A stretch of 64,000 bases of DNA. Source: Aequorivita marisscotiae (lineage in GTDB: Bacteria > Bacteroidota > Bacteroidia > Flavobacteriales > Flavobacteriaceae). The stretch lies in the NCBI RefSeq assembly GCF_029814825.1, contig NZ_CP122379.1:3140501-3204500 (forward strand), in the 5' to 3' direction. The notes beneath the pieces were generated by a model that was not told where the DNA came from, did no database searches, and worked only from the letters and a program-made list of their open reading frames with translations. Positions 8,269-17,352 of the stretch are shown here, piece by piece (the stretch's first letter is position 1; each line of letters opens with the position of its first letter). The translations under genes were made by a program, and so were the position numbers.

Positions 8269-10677
8269 ATGTCAAAAAGAAGAATTAACAAAGTAGCGGT
8301 AATCGGTTCCGGAATAATGGGAAGCGGCATAGCTTGCCATTTCGCCAATATTGGTGTGGAAGTGCTTTTGCTAGACATTGTTCCACGCGAACTTACAGAT
8401 GCCGAAAAAAAGAAAGGGCTAACCCTGGAAGATAAAGTGGTGCGCAACCGTATTGTAAACGACGATTTGCAGAAAGCAATAAAAAGCAACCCTGCTCCAC
8501 TCTATCACAAGGATTTTGCAAAACGAATTTCCACCGGAAATTTAGAAGACGATATATCGAAAGTAAAAACTGCCGATTGGATAATTGAAGTGGTAATTGA
8601 ACGTTTGGATATCAAAAAACAAGTTTTTGAAAATCTAGACAAACACAGAAAGCCGGGCACGCTAATTACTTCCAATACTTCCGGTATTCCTATAAAATTT
8701 ATGAGTGAAGGGCGAAGTGAGGATTTCCAGAAACACTTCTGCGGAACACACTTTTTTAATCCACCGAGATATTTAAAATTATTTGAAATTATTCCAGGTC
8801 CAAAAACTTCACCCGAAGTATTGGAATTCCTAAATGGTTACGGTGAAAAATTTCTCGGAAAAACTTCCGTTGTCGCAAAAGACACCCCTGCATTTATAGG
8901 AAACAGAATTGGAATCTTCGGAATCCAAAGTCTGTTTCATCAAGTGAAGGAAATGGGGCTCACCATTGAAGAAGTAGATAAATTAACCGGCCCGGTAATT
9001 GGTCGTCCAAAATCCGCAACTTTCCGTACGGTAGACGTTGTAGGTTTAGACACATTGGTACACGTTGCAAAAGGTATTTATGACAACGTACCCGATGACG
9101 AGGAGCACGGCATTTTCCAAATTCCCGGTTTTATCGATACCATGATGGAAAAAAAATGGTTGGGTAGCAAAAGCGGACAAGGTTTCTACAAAAAGGTAAA
9201 AAATGACGACGGAAGTAGCGAAATTCTATCGCTTGATCTCGATACCATGGAATATCGAAAAAGCAAAAAAGCATCTTTCGGCACTTTGGAAAAAACAAAA
9301 TCGGTTGATAAAGTTACAGACCGTTTTCCAATTCTTATTAAAGGTGAAGATAAAGCTGGCGAATTTTACCGAAAAAACTTCGGCGCAATGTTCGCCTATG
9401 TTTCAAAACGAATTCCTGAAATAACCGACGAGCTTTACAAGATTGATGATGCCATGAAAGCTGGTTTTGGCTGGGATAACGGTCCATTTGAAATCTGGGA
9501 TGCCGTTGGCGTTAAAAAGGGAATTGAATTAATAAAAGATTTAGGGAAAGAACCAGCCGCTTGGGTTAATGAAATGCTTGACGCTGGCGTAGAGTCATTC
9601 TATACCGTAAAAGACGGAAACACCTATTATTACGATATTCCACAGAAAAAACATGTAAAAGTTCCCGGACAGGATTCGTTTATAATTTTAGACAACATCC
9701 GTAAAACTTCCGAAGTTTTTAGAAATAACGGGGTTATAGTTGAGGATCTGGGCGACGGTATCTTAAACGTAGAATTTATAAGTAAGATGAACGCCGTAGG
9801 TGGCGACGTTTTGGCTGGAATAAATAAAGCAATTGATTTGGCCGAAAAAGATTACGACGGTTTGGTAATTGCCAATAACGGCAAAAACTTTTCAGTTGGC
9901 GCCAATATTGGAATGATATTTATGATGGCCGTAGAGCAGGAATATGATGAATTGAACGCTGCGGTAAAATACTTTCAGGATACAAGCATGCGACTTCGTT
10001 ATTCGTCGATTCCCGTTGTGGTTGCGCCGCACGGAATGACATTGGGCGGAGGTTGTGAGTTTACATTACACGCAGATCGTGTGGTTGCAGCAGCCGAAAG
10101 TTACATTGGATTGGTTGAGTTTGGCGTTGGGGTTATTCCCGGCGGAGGCGGTTCTAAAGAAATGGCAATGCGTGCGAGCGATACATTTATGAAAGACGAT
10201 GTGGAGTTAAACAGACTTCAGGAATATTTCCTGACCATTGCAATGGCAAAAGTTTCCACTTCGGCTTACGAAGCTTACGATACGGGAATTCTTAAAAAAG
10301 GAAAAGATATCGTAATTGTTAATCAAAACAGACAAATAGCCGCAGCGAAGGAAGTAGCGCGTTTTATGGCCGATCAAGGATATACGAAACCAATACAAAG
10401 AACCGATGTAAAAGTACTCGGAAAACAGGCCTTGGGAATGTTCCTCGTAGGGACCGACCAAATGGTTGCCGGTAATTACATTAGCGAGCACGATAAAAAA
10501 ATTGCAAATAAGCTTGCCTACGTGATGGCGGGTGGTGATTTAAGCGAAGGAAGTTACGTAAGCGAGCAATATTTGCTAGATCTTGAAAGAGAAGCGTTCT
10601 TGAGCCTTACGGGTGAAAGAAAGACTTTGGAAAGATTACAACATATGATTCAGAAAGGGAAACCGTTGCGTAATTAA
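8269..10677 (+). CDS. 3-hydroxyacyl-CoA dehydrogenase / enoyl-CoA hydratase fusion
   Basis: An 802-residue two-activity beta-oxidation enzyme. The NAD-binding Rossmann loop VIGSGIMGSGIACHFA is at residues 9-24; the dehydrogenase core includes SNTSGIP and HFFNPP and extends to about residue 420. The crotonase (hydratase) domain follows, with the oxyanion-hole loop NFSVGANIG and MTLGGGCEFTLHADRV. This order is the reverse of E. coli FadB, where the hydratase comes first. It works with the thiolase at 11212 and the acyl-CoA dehydrogenase at 13019. An S23 unit separates it from the thiolase gene, its left arm starting 3 nt after this stop codon. Confidence 0.93.
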   Translation: MSKRRINKVAVIGSGIMGSGIACHFANIGVEVLLLDIVPRELTDAEKKKGLTLEDKVVRNRIVNDDLQKAIKSNPAPLYHKDFAKRISTGNLEDDISKVKTADWIIEVVIERLDIKKQVFENLDKHRKPGTLITSNTSGIPIKFMSEGRSEDFQKHFCGTHFFNPPRYLKLFEIIPGPKTSPEVLEFLNGYGEKFLGKTSVVAKDTPAFIGNRIGIFGIQSLFHQVKEMGLTIEEVDKLTGPVIGRPKSATFRTVDVVGLDTLVHVAKGIYDNVPDDEEHGIFQIPGFIDTMMEKKWLGSKSGQGFYKKVKNDDGSSEILSLDLDTMEYRKSKKASFGTLEKTKSVDKVTDRFPILIKGEDKAGEFYRKNFGAMFAYVSKRIPEITDELYKIDDAMKAGFGWDNGPFEIWDAVGVKKGIELIKDLGKEPAAWVNEMLDAGVESFYTVKDGNTYYYDIPQKKHVKVPGQDSFIILDNIRKTSEVFRNNGVIVEDLGDGILNVEFISKMNAVGGDVLAGINKAIDLAEKDYDGLVIANNGKNFSVGANIGMIFMMAVEQEYDELNAAVKYFQDTSMRLRYSSIPVVVAPHGMTLGGGCEFTLHADRVVAAAESYIGLVEFGVGVIPGGGGSKEMAMRASDTFMKDDVELNRLQEYFLTIAMAKVSTSAYEAYDTGILKKGKDIVIVNQNRQIAAAKEVARFMADQGYTKPIQRTDVKVLGKQALGMFLVGTDQMVAGNYISEHDKKIANKLAYVMAGGDLSEGSYVSEQYLLDLEREAFLSLTGERKTLERLQHMIQKGKPLRN

Positions 10678-10680
10678 AAA

Positions 10681-10719
10681 GACTTAAGACTATATGACGT
10701 AAGATATAGGACTTAAAAC
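10681..10719 (+). repeat. Left (purine-rich) 7-bp repeat arm of S23 unit 1
   Basis: Words GACTTAAGAC, GACGTAAGAT and GGACTTAAAAC share the unit GAC(T/G)TAA. The arm begins 3 nt after the dehydrogenase/hydratase stop codon. Its reverse complement matches the array at 11167-11198. Confidence 0.75.
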
Positions 10720-10761
10720 CCTTTAAAACTGAGGTTTAATTTGTTAATAAATATAGAAGAT

Positions 10762-11127
10762 ATGGCTGCAAAACATAATTTTAGAAAACTTACTATTTGG
10801 AATGAAGGTATTGAATTGGCGAAAGAAACATATGCCACCACTAAAATATTTCCAAAATCTGAAACTTATGGATTGTCTAATCAGATGCAGCGATGCGCAG
10901 TATCTGTACCTTCAAATATTGCAGAAGGAACTGCTAAAAGCTCCGATAAACATTTTCTTCAATATTTAGAAACAGCTTTGGGCTCAGCCTTTGAATGGGA
11001 AACACAACTAATTATATCTTATGAAATAGGATATATTTCGGAGGAAACGTTTACACATTTAGAAACTAAAATTCAGAAAATCCAAGGAATGTTAACGCGT
11101 TTTATGGAAAGTCTGTCAAATCACTAA
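10762..11127 (+). CDS. S23 / four-helix-bundle protein (23S rRNA intervening-sequence type), copy 1
   Basis: A 121-residue all-helical protein of the S23 family, whose members are encoded in intervening sequences of 23S rRNA and are related to the Avd accessory protein of diversity-generating retroelements. Family marks are FRKLTIWNEGIELAK, FPKSETYGLSNQMQRCAVS, the hallmark VPSNIAEG, and GSAFEWETQLI. ATG at 10762 was chosen over a TTG at 10741 because the protein then begins with the usual HNFRKL. The gene sits in the gap between two beta-oxidation genes, bounded by repeat arms (10681-10719 and 11136-11198). Its molecular role is unknown. Basic residues would allow nucleic-acid binding. Confidence 0.88.
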   Translation: MAAKHNFRKLTIWNEGIELAKETYATTKIFPKSETYGLSNQMQRCAVSVPSNIAEGTAKSSDKHFLQYLETALGSAFEWETQLIISYEIGYISEETFTHLETKIQKIQGMLTRFMESLSNH

Positions 11128-11135
11128 TATAAATT

Positions 11136-11198
11136 TAAGACTTAAAACAAAGGATTGTATAGTTTAGTCTTACGTCCTACGTCTTACCGTCTTAAGTC
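11136..11198 (-). repeat. Right repeat arms of S23 unit 1
   Basis: A short purine word, TAAGACTTAAAAC (11136-11148), is followed by a pyrimidine arm of 7-mers GTCTTAC, GTCCTAC, GTCTTAC, C, GTCTTAA, GTC (11167-11198), the complement of the left arm. The pyrimidine arm ends 13 nt before the thiolase ATG. It is nearly the same sequence as the right arm of the ORF-less element at 7654-7685. Confidence 0.78.
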
Positions 11199-11211
11199 AA
11201 AAATTAAAACT

Positions 11212-12408
11212 ATGAAACAAAGAACTGCTTATATTGTTAAAGCATACAGAACCGCAGTGGGTAAAGCACCCCGCGGAGTTTTCCGTTTTAAAAGACCAGA
11301 CGAACTGGCTGCGGAAACTATTAAATATATAATGAACGAATTGCCGCAACTCGACAAAAAACGAATTGACGACGTAATCGTGGGCAATGCAATGCCCGAA
11401 GCCGAGCAAGGTCTGAATATGGGTAGGTTGATTTCGTTGATGGGGCTTGATATTGTTGATATCCCCGGAATGACGGTAAACCGCTATTGCGCATCGGGAT
11501 TGGAGACAATTTCAATTGCAACAGCAAAAATTCAAAGTGGAATGGCAGATTGTATAATTGCCGGTGGTGCAGAAAGCATGAGCTTTATTCCTATGGGTGG
11601 GTACAAACCTGTTCCCGACTATAAAGTTGCCAAAGAAGGTAATGAAGACTATTACTGGAATATGGGGTTAACCGCCGAAGCTGTTGCAAAAAAGTACAAT
11701 GTTTCTCGTGAAGACCAAGACGAATTTGCCTATACAAGTCAGATGCGTGCTTTAAAAGCGCAAGATGAAGATCGTTTTCAAGATCAGATAGTTCCTATAG
11801 AGATTGAAGAAACTTTTGTGAATGATTCAGGTAAAAAAGAAACCAGAAAATATACGGTAACCAAAGACGAAGGTCCTCGAAAAGGAACCAATATTGAAGC
11901 ACTTTCAAAACTGCGTCCTGTTTTCGCCCAAGGCGGAAGTGTAACCGCGGGTAATTCCTCTCAAATGAGCGATGGTGCAGCTTTCGCCGTTATTATGAGT
12001 GAAGAAATGGTAAAAGAGCTAAACTTAGAACCTATAGCTCGTTTAGTGAGTTATGCAGCTGTGGGTGTAGAACCCAGTATAATGGGAATCGGGCCGCTTT
12101 ATGCAATTCCAAAAGCCTTAAAGCAAGCAGGTTTAAAACAGGATCAATTAGATTTAATTGAATTAAATGAAGCTTTCGCTTCACAATCCTTAGCCGTTAT
12201 TCGCGGACTTGGTTTAGACAAAGAAATTGTAAATGTAAACGGAGGCGCAATCGCCATGGGGCATCCGCTAGGCTGTACCGGCGCCAAGCTGTCCGTTCAA
12301 TTATTCGATGAAATGCAAAAACGAGATATGCAAGGCAAATACGGAATGGTTACAATGTGTGTGGGAACCGGGCAAGGGGCTGCGGGAGTTTACGAGTTTC
12401 TGAAGTAA
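11212..12408 (+). CDS. Acetyl-CoA C-acyltransferase (3-ketoacyl-CoA thiolase)
   Basis: Cleaves 3-ketoacyl-CoA with CoA to acetyl-CoA and a shortened acyl-CoA. The nucleophilic Cys is in [11 protein letters not shown], the His in [17 protein letters not shown], and the second catalytic Cys in [11 protein letters not shown]. With ATG at 11212 the protein is 398 residues, normal for the family. An upstream TTG (11155) would add a peptide encoded by the repeat array and is rejected. Third enzyme gene of the beta-oxidation operon; S23 units lie immediately before and after it. Confidence 0.95.
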   Translation: MKQRTAYIVKAYRTAVGKAPRGVFRFKRPDELAAETIKYIMNELPQLDKKRIDDVIVGNAMPEAEQGLNMGRLISLMGLDIVDIPGMTVNRYCASGLETISIATAKIQSGMADCIIAGGAESMSFIPMGGYKPVPDYKVAKEGNEDYYWNMGLTAEAVAKKYNVSREDQDEFAYTSQMRALKAQDEDRFQDQIVPIEIEETFVNDSGKKETRKYTVTKDEGPRKGTNIEALSKLRPVFAQGGSVTAGNSSQMSDGAAFAVIMSEEMVKELNLEPIARLVSYAAVGVEPSIMGIGPLYAIPKALKQAGLKQDQLDLIELNEAFASQSLAVIRGLGLDKEIVNVNGGAIAMGHPLGCTGAKLSVQLFDEMQKRDMQGKYGMVTMCVGTGQGAAGVYEFLK

Positions 12409-12411
12409 TTT

Positions 12412-12446
12412 GACTCAGGAATAAAGGGAAACAGGAACCAAGACTA
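12412..12446 (+). repeat. Left repeat arm of S23 unit 2
   Basis: Five consecutive 7-mers: GACTCAG, GAATAAA, GGGAAAC, AGGAACC, AAGACTA. The arm begins 3 nt after the thiolase stop codon. The word type (GA-N-TCAG) differs from that of unit 1, but its complement is found in the right arm at 12976-13007. Confidence 0.65.
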
Positions 12447-12474
12447 AAGTACAAATAAGACTAAAAGTGAATAA

Positions 12475-12834
12475 ATGAAACGGCATAATTTTAAAAAACT
12501 TCAAATTTGGAATGATAGTATGTCAATTATTGATCGTACCTATAAGTTTACTTGTAGTTTTCCAGATTTTGAAAGATTCGGATTGCGTACTCAAATGAAC
12601 AGATGTTCAGTTTCAATGGCTTCAAATATTTCCGAAGGAAGTAGCAAGAGAACCGACACTCATTTCGCTAAATATTTAGATGATAGTTTAGGTTCAGCTT
12701 TTGAATGGGAAACACAGTTGATAGTTGCATATCGACAGAATTATATTTCCGAAGAACTTTTTAAAGAATTAGAAAAAGAAATAAACATATTGCAAAAGAA
12801 AATTTCAAAATTCATAGAAAGTCTTGATATCTAA
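12475..12834 (+). CDS. S23 / four-helix-bundle protein, copy 2
   Basis: 119 residues. Starts HNFKKLQIWNDSM, with FPDFERFGLRTQMNRCSVS, MASNISEG, and the GSAFEWETQLIVAY block shared almost exactly with copy 1. It is clearly paralogous to copy 1 but diverged over most positions, so it is not a recent duplication. ATG at 12475 is the only sensible start. It sits between the thiolase and acyl-CoA dehydrogenase genes, flanked by its own type of repeat arm. Function unknown. Confidence 0.88.
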   Translation: MKRHNFKKLQIWNDSMSIIDRTYKFTCSFPDFERFGLRTQMNRCSVSMASNISEGSSKRTDTHFAKYLDDSLGSAFEWETQLIVAYRQNYISEELFKELEKEINILQKKISKFIESLDI

Positions 12835-12838
12835 AAAA

Positions 12839-13007
12839 GAATCAAGACATAAGTGAAGCTAGAAACAAGGCAAAGAAAACAGCCACAAAATTAGTGTAAA
12901 ACGTACTGAGCCCTGAGTCTAAATGAAAAGGTAAAAATATTAAATAACCCGAATCAGTTTAATAACAGCACAATCTGTCCTGTTTCTTGAGTCCTGATTC
13001 CCGAATC
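12839..13007 (-). repeat. Right repeat arms of S23 unit 2
   Basis: Starting 4 nt after the S23 stop there is a purine stretch (12839-12880: GAATCAA, GACATAA and further words). Two pyrimidine arms follow, at 12906-12919 (complement GACTCAG, GGCTCAG) and 12976-13007 (complement GATTCGG, GAATCAG, GACTCAA, GAAACAG). The last ends 11 nt before the acyl-CoA dehydrogenase ATG. Confidence 0.65.
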
Positions 13008-13018
13008 AAATAAAAAAT

Positions 13019-14830
13019 ATGAGCACAACTGAAACAAAAAATAACGAACTTCTCCGCGGCGGACAATTTCTAGTAAAAGAAACAAAGGCCGAAGACATCT
13101 TCACACCAGAAGATTTTTCCGAAGAACAAAAAATGATGCGCGACTCTGTAAAGGAATTTGTAGATCGCGAAATCTGGCCAAATAAGGAACGTTTTGAACA
13201 ACACGATTACGCCCTAACCGAAGAAATTATGCGAAAGGCTGGAGAAATGGGCCTTTTGGGGGTTGCCGTTCCTGAAGAATATGGCGGCCTTGGAATGAGT
13301 TTCGTAACAACAATGTTGGTTTGCGACTATATTTCGGGAGCAAGCGGTTCGGTGGCAACAGCTTTTGGCGCGCACACCGGTATTGGAACATTGCCAATAA
13401 CCCTATACGGTACCGAAGAACAAAAGAAAAAATACGTGCCAAAACTTGCAACAGGCGAATGGTTTGGAGCATATGCCCTAACCGAACCGGGAGCAGGAAG
13501 CGATGCCAATAGCGGAAAAACAAAAGCCGTGCTTTCGGAAGATGGAAAAACATATTCCATTAACGGTCAAAAAATGTGGATTTCTAATGCAGGCTTTTGT
13601 AATACTTTCATCGTTTTTGCCAGAATTGAAGACGACAAAAACATAACCGGATTTATTGTAGAAAACGACGCTTCAAACGGAATTACATTTGGCGAGGAAG
13701 AAAAGAAATTAGGTATTCACTCCTCCTCTACCCGTCAGGTTTTCTTTAACGATACTAAAGTTCCCACAGAAAATATGTTAGGGGAACGTGGTGAAGGCTT
13801 TAAAATAGCGATGAATGCACTTAACGTTGGTCGTATTAAACTTGCTGCTGCAGGTCTTGACGGGCAACGTAGGGTAATTTCAAAAGCGGTGGAATACGCT
13901 AATGAACGAATTCAATTTGATGTGCCAATTTCATCTTTTGGTGCCATTAAACTCAAATTGGCCGAGATGGCAACCAATGCCTATGTAGATGAAAGTGCTT
14001 CGTATAGAGCCGCTAAAAATATTGAAGACAGAATCGCTCTTCGTATTAAAGCTGGTAATAGTCATCAAGAAGCCGAGCTAAAAGGCGTAGAGGAATACGC
14101 TATTGAATGTTCAATTTTAAAAGTAGCTGTTTCAGAAGACATTCAACATTGTACAGATGAAGGAATCCAGATTTATGGCGGAATGGGTTACAGTGCCGAA
14201 GCCCCCATGGAGTCTGCTTGGAGAGATGCGCGAATTACACGTATTTACGAAGGCACAAACGAAATTAACCGGATGCTTTCCGTTGGCATGCTTGTTAAAA
14301 AAGCAATGAAAGGCCACGTAGATCTTTTAGGACCTGCACAAGCCGTAGCTTCAGAATTGATGGGAATTCCTTCTTTTGAAACTCCCGATTTCTCCGAATT
14401 ACTTTCCGAAGAAAAAGCAATGATTGCCAAACTGAAAAAAGTTTTTCTAATGGTTGCCGGAAGCGCTGTTCAAAAATATGGTACTGAGCTTGAAGAGCAC
14501 CAACAAACATTATTGGCCGCTGCAGATATTTTAATTGAAATCTATATGGCTGAAAGTACAATTTTACGAACTGAAAAGAACGCAAAACGCTTTGGTGAAG
14601 AGTCGCAGGTAGAGCAAATTGCAATGTCTAAATTATACTTATACCACGCTGTAGATATCATTACGGTTAAGGCTAAGGAATCTATCCTCTCATTTGCAGA
14701 AGGCGACGAACAACGCGCTATGTTAATGGGCTTAAAACGATTCACTAAATATCAAAACATGCCAAATATTGGCGAATTGAGAAGAACGATTGCCGCCAAG
14801 GTAATTGCAGAAAACAAGTATCCGTTTTAA
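13019..14830 (+). CDS. Acyl-CoA dehydrogenase, long form
   Basis: A FAD enzyme making trans-2-enoyl-CoA, the first step of beta-oxidation. FAD/substrate motifs are GAYALTEPGAGSDA and KMWISNAGFCN; the catalytic base region is RITRIYEGTNEINRML near residue 420, after GIQIYGGMGYSAEAPME. At 603 residues it has about 170 extra C-terminal residues compared with 380-residue short-chain enzymes, as in VLCAD/ACAD9-like proteins. Last gene of the marR-led operon. The electron acceptor (ETF) genes are not in the window. Confidence 0.95.
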   Translation: MSTTETKNNELLRGGQFLVKETKAEDIFTPEDFSEEQKMMRDSVKEFVDREIWPNKERFEQHDYALTEEIMRKAGEMGLLGVAVPEEYGGLGMSFVTTMLVCDYISGASGSVATAFGAHTGIGTLPITLYGTEEQKKKYVPKLATGEWFGAYALTEPGAGSDANSGKTKAVLSEDGKTYSINGQKMWISNAGFCNTFIVFARIEDDKNITGFIVENDASNGITFGEEEKKLGIHSSSTRQVFFNDTKVPTENMLGERGEGFKIAMNALNVGRIKLAAAGLDGQRRVISKAVEYANERIQFDVPISSFGAIKLKLAEMATNAYVDESASYRAAKNIEDRIALRIKAGNSHQEAELKGVEEYAIECSILKVAVSEDIQHCTDEGIQIYGGMGYSAEAPMESAWRDARITRIYEGTNEINRMLSVGMLVKKAMKGHVDLLGPAQAVASELMGIPSFETPDFSELLSEEKAMIAKLKKVFLMVAGSAVQKYGTELEEHQQTLLAAADILIEIYMAESTILRTEKNAKRFGEESQVEQIAMSKLYLYHAVDIITVKAKESILSFAEGDEQRAMLMGLKRFTKYQNMPNIGELRRTIAAKVIAENKYPF

Positions 14831-14854
14831 ATAACCGGCTCCTAAATGTTTAAG

Positions 14855-14898
14855 CCGCGAATTCACAAATAAACTTTAAAGTTATTGTGAATTCGTGG
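14855..14898. repeat. Long imperfect inverted repeat
   Basis: CCGCGAATTCACAAATAA pairs with TTATTGTGAATTCGTGG around a 9-nt loop; only two positions break the pairing. It follows the beta-oxidation operon and could end its transcript, but there is no clean T-tract directly behind it. It may equally be a dispersed repeat. Confidence 0.6.
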
Positions 14899-14925
14899 TT
14901 TCCCTTTTTATGGCGCAGAGTTTGC

Positions 14926-14933
14926 TATTTTTG
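14926..14933 (+). promoter_or_regulatory. Candidate promoter -7 box
   Basis: TATTTTTG matches TAnnTTTG 18 nt before the ATG at 14952. Confidence 0.35.
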
Positions 14934-14951
14934 AAGAAAAACTGAATAATA

Positions 14952-15815
14952 ATGAAAAAGCTCCTTTTATTACTTTTTATATTCGTAACCCAATTCGCTT
15001 TCACGCAAACCAACACTGAAATTTATGTATTCGATATTGCTCCTGCATACGAAGGATTAGAATTGCGCAATGCCCGAAATATTTCTAACAACGAAGGTTA
15101 TGACAATCAGCCGTCATTTATATCGAACGAAACACTCGTTTTTGCGGGGAATAATGATGGGCAAACAGATATTTCGGAATACAACTTAACGTCAAAACTT
15201 CAAAAGTGGGTTAATAACAAAACCGAAGGCGGCGAATATTCACCGCAGAAATTCCCCACCAGCGAAGATTTTGCTGCCGTTAGATTAGACGAGGACGGTT
15301 TACAGCGTTTATACCGTTACAATGCTAAAACGGGTGCTTCTTCTGAAATAATTGAAGATTTACAAATTGCTTATTTTGCGTTTTATGACGACCAGAAAAT
15401 AGTAGCCACCGTTCTCAATGGCGACAATCTAGATTTGGTGCTAATTAATTTGAAATCAAAAACTGCCGATACATTATTTCAAAAGGCTGGAAGGTCCCTT
15501 CAAAAGGTTCCCAAAACCGAATCGATGAGCTATACATTGGTAAATGAAGAGGGTAATTTAGATTTATACCTGCTAGATATGAACAGTTCAGAAAATTATT
15601 TCGTTACCCAGCTTCCCATCGGAATTCAAGATTACGTATGGTTAAACGACACGCAAATACTTATTGGCAGTGGCAACAAACTTTACATGTACGATACTTT
15701 GGGTAATTCTGAATGGGCTCGAGTCGCATCCCTTGAAGAATATGGATTGAAAAATATTTCGCGAATGGCGATCAGCCCTAACGGAAAAATACTGGCCGTC
15801 GTGGGGGAAGAATAG
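14952..15815 (+). CDS. Exported TolB/WD40-like propeller protein, function unknown
   Basis: 287 residues with a clear Sec signal peptide (MKKLLLLLFIFVTQFAFTQ). The rest alternates short beta-rich blocks typical of TolB/PD40-like propellers: NQPSFISNETLVFAGNND near residue 55 and the C-terminal MAISPNGKILAVVG. It is probably periplasmic or surface-located. No catalytic motif is seen and no enzyme domain is attached. It lies before a run of secreted hydrolases, but a hairpin separates it from the next gene. Confidence 0.75.
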   Translation: MKKLLLLLFIFVTQFAFTQTNTEIYVFDIAPAYEGLELRNARNISNNEGYDNQPSFISNETLVFAGNNDGQTDISEYNLTSKLQKWVNNKTEGGEYSPQKFPTSEDFAAVRLDEDGLQRLYRYNAKTGASSEIIEDLQIAYFAFYDDQKIVATVLNGDNLDLVLINLKSKTADTLFQKAGRSLQKVPKTESMSYTLVNEEGNLDLYLLDMNSSENYFVTQLPIGIQDYVWLNDTQILIGSGNKLYMYDTLGNSEWARVASLEEYGLKNISRMAISPNGKILAVVGEE

Positions 15816-15852
15816 ATGTAAGTTTATATAATTTCAATATGCTCGATATTGC

Positions 15853-15885
15853 AAACCTAACAGGTTTTTAAAACCTGTTAGGTTT
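15853..15885. terminator. Perfect hairpin, terminator or dispersed repeat
   Basis: AAACCTAACAGGTTT and AAACCTGTTAGGTTT form a perfect 15-bp stem around TTA. It lies 38 nt after the propeller gene, with T-rich sequence behind it. Its near-perfect symmetry would let it work in both directions. Confidence 0.65.
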
Positions 15886-15946
15886 TATTTTAACCACGCA
15901 GGTCTTTATTTTCTTTTTGCTATTTTTAGCCAAAATTTTCTTCCCT

Positions 15947-17296
15947 ATGAAAATACTCTGTTTACTTCTTTTATTAATGCTCTCTTTTGCTTCTTTTTCA
16001 CAAACCAGTCAGAGAACACTTTCAGACGGAAAATTGTACGATATAATAAATTCAGTTTCTTCAGAGAGAATTGAAGCCGATATAACCACGCTTGCCAACT
16101 TTGGCACCCGAAATACGTTTAGTGACACCGTAAGCAATACTCGCGGAATAGGCGCAGCCCGAAGATTTATAAAAAATGAATTTGAAACTATTTCAAAAGA
16201 TTGCAATAACTGTTTAAATGTTTTTTATCAAAAATATTTCGTAAAAGCTGAAGGCAATGACCGTGTTTCCCAAGATACTTGGATTGTAAACGTGGCCGCT
16301 GTTCAAAAAGGAAGTAAATATCCAAACCGTTACATCATCATGAGCGGCGATATAGACTCCCGAAACAGCGACGGCAGCGATTTTACCAAAGATGCACCCG
16401 GCGCCAACGACAATGCCAGCGGAATGGCGGGTGCAATTGAAGCGGCACGCGTACTTTCAAATTATAAATTTGAAAGCAGTATTATTTATTTAGGATTGAG
16501 CGGCGAGGAACAGGGACTTTTTGGCGGCAAAGGTTTCGCAGACTATGCAAAAGCCCAAGACTGGGAAATCATCGGCGTTTTTAATAACGATATGATTGGA
16601 AACATTAAAGGCGTTGACGGGGTAATTAGCAATCGCGATTTTAGAATTTTTAGCGAACCCGTGCCCCCAACCGAAACAGAACACGAACGCCAAATGCGAC
16701 GCTTTTACGGAGGCGAGGTAGATGGTATTTCACGTCAGCTCGCTCGTTATGTTTATAAAACCACCAAAACATATATGCCAGAAATGAACCCAATGATGAT
16801 TTATCGTTTAGACCGTTTTGGCCGTGGTGGGCATCACCGTCCGTTTAACGATTTGGGTTGGGCAGGAATCAGAATTATGGAGGCCCACGAAAACTACAAT
16901 CAACAACATCAGGACATACGCACCGAAAACGGCATTGAATACGGCGATAAACTAAAATTCGTAAACTTTGATTACGCCGCAAAACTAACCGCAGTAAACG
17001 CTATAAATTTAGCAAGCCTTGCCTGGGCACCACCTGCACCAAAAAATGTGGCCATTGGAGGTGTTGTAGAACCTTCAACAAAATTAAAATGGGACAAAGT
17101 TGACGGTGCCATTGGCTATAAAATCTATTGGCGGGACACCACCAGCCCCACTTGGGACCACAGCCGTTACGTAGGTAATGTTTCAGAATTTACGTTGGAT
17201 GGAATAGTAATAGACAACTATTTTTTTGGGGTTGCAGCCATTGGAGAAAATGGGTTTGAAAGTGTTGTTGTTTTCCCTAATTCGGTTTTTAGGTGA
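15947..17296 (+). CDS. Secreted M28-family metallopeptidase with C-terminal fibronectin-III-like domain
   Basis: 449 residues from the ATG at 15947, which gives a clean signal peptide (MKILCLLLLLMLSFASFSQ); a TTG 30 nt upstream is less likely. The zinc aminopeptidase core shows GDIDSR, the aspartate in GANDNASGMAGAIEA, the catalytic Glu pair in LGLSGEEQGLFGG, the aspartate in NNDMIGN and a final His in IMEAHENYNQQHQ. Residues after about 375 (PAPKNVAIGG to the end) look like a fibronectin type III repeat for carbohydrate or protein contact. It probably clips N-terminal residues from peptides outside the cytoplasm. Confidence 0.88.
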   Translation: MKILCLLLLLMLSFASFSQTSQRTLSDGKLYDIINSVSSERIEADITTLANFGTRNTFSDTVSNTRGIGAARRFIKNEFETISKDCNNCLNVFYQKYFVKAEGNDRVSQDTWIVNVAAVQKGSKYPNRYIIMSGDIDSRNSDGSDFTKDAPGANDNASGMAGAIEAARVLSNYKFESSIIYLGLSGEEQGLFGGKGFADYAKAQDWEIIGVFNNDMIGNIKGVDGVISNRDFRIFSEPVPPTETEHERQMRRFYGGEVDGISRQLARYVYKTTKTYMPEMNPMMIYRLDRFGRGGHHRPFNDLGWAGIRIMEAHENYNQQHQDIRTENGIEYGDKLKFVNFDYAAKLTAVNAINLASLAWAPPAPKNVAIGGVVEPSTKLKWDKVDGAIGYKIYWRDTTSPTWDHSRYVGNVSEFTLDGIVIDNYFFGVAAIGENGFESVVVFPNSVFR

Positions 17297-17352
17297 AATG
17301 AACAACGTGCGCTATTTACCTCACGAAATTAAAATAGAAATGCAAAACAAAT

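Noticed and set aside
10741..11127. A diversity-generating retroelement (because S23 proteins resemble Avd)
   Set aside because: No reverse transcriptase gene and no template/variable repeat pair was found around any of the three S23 genes.
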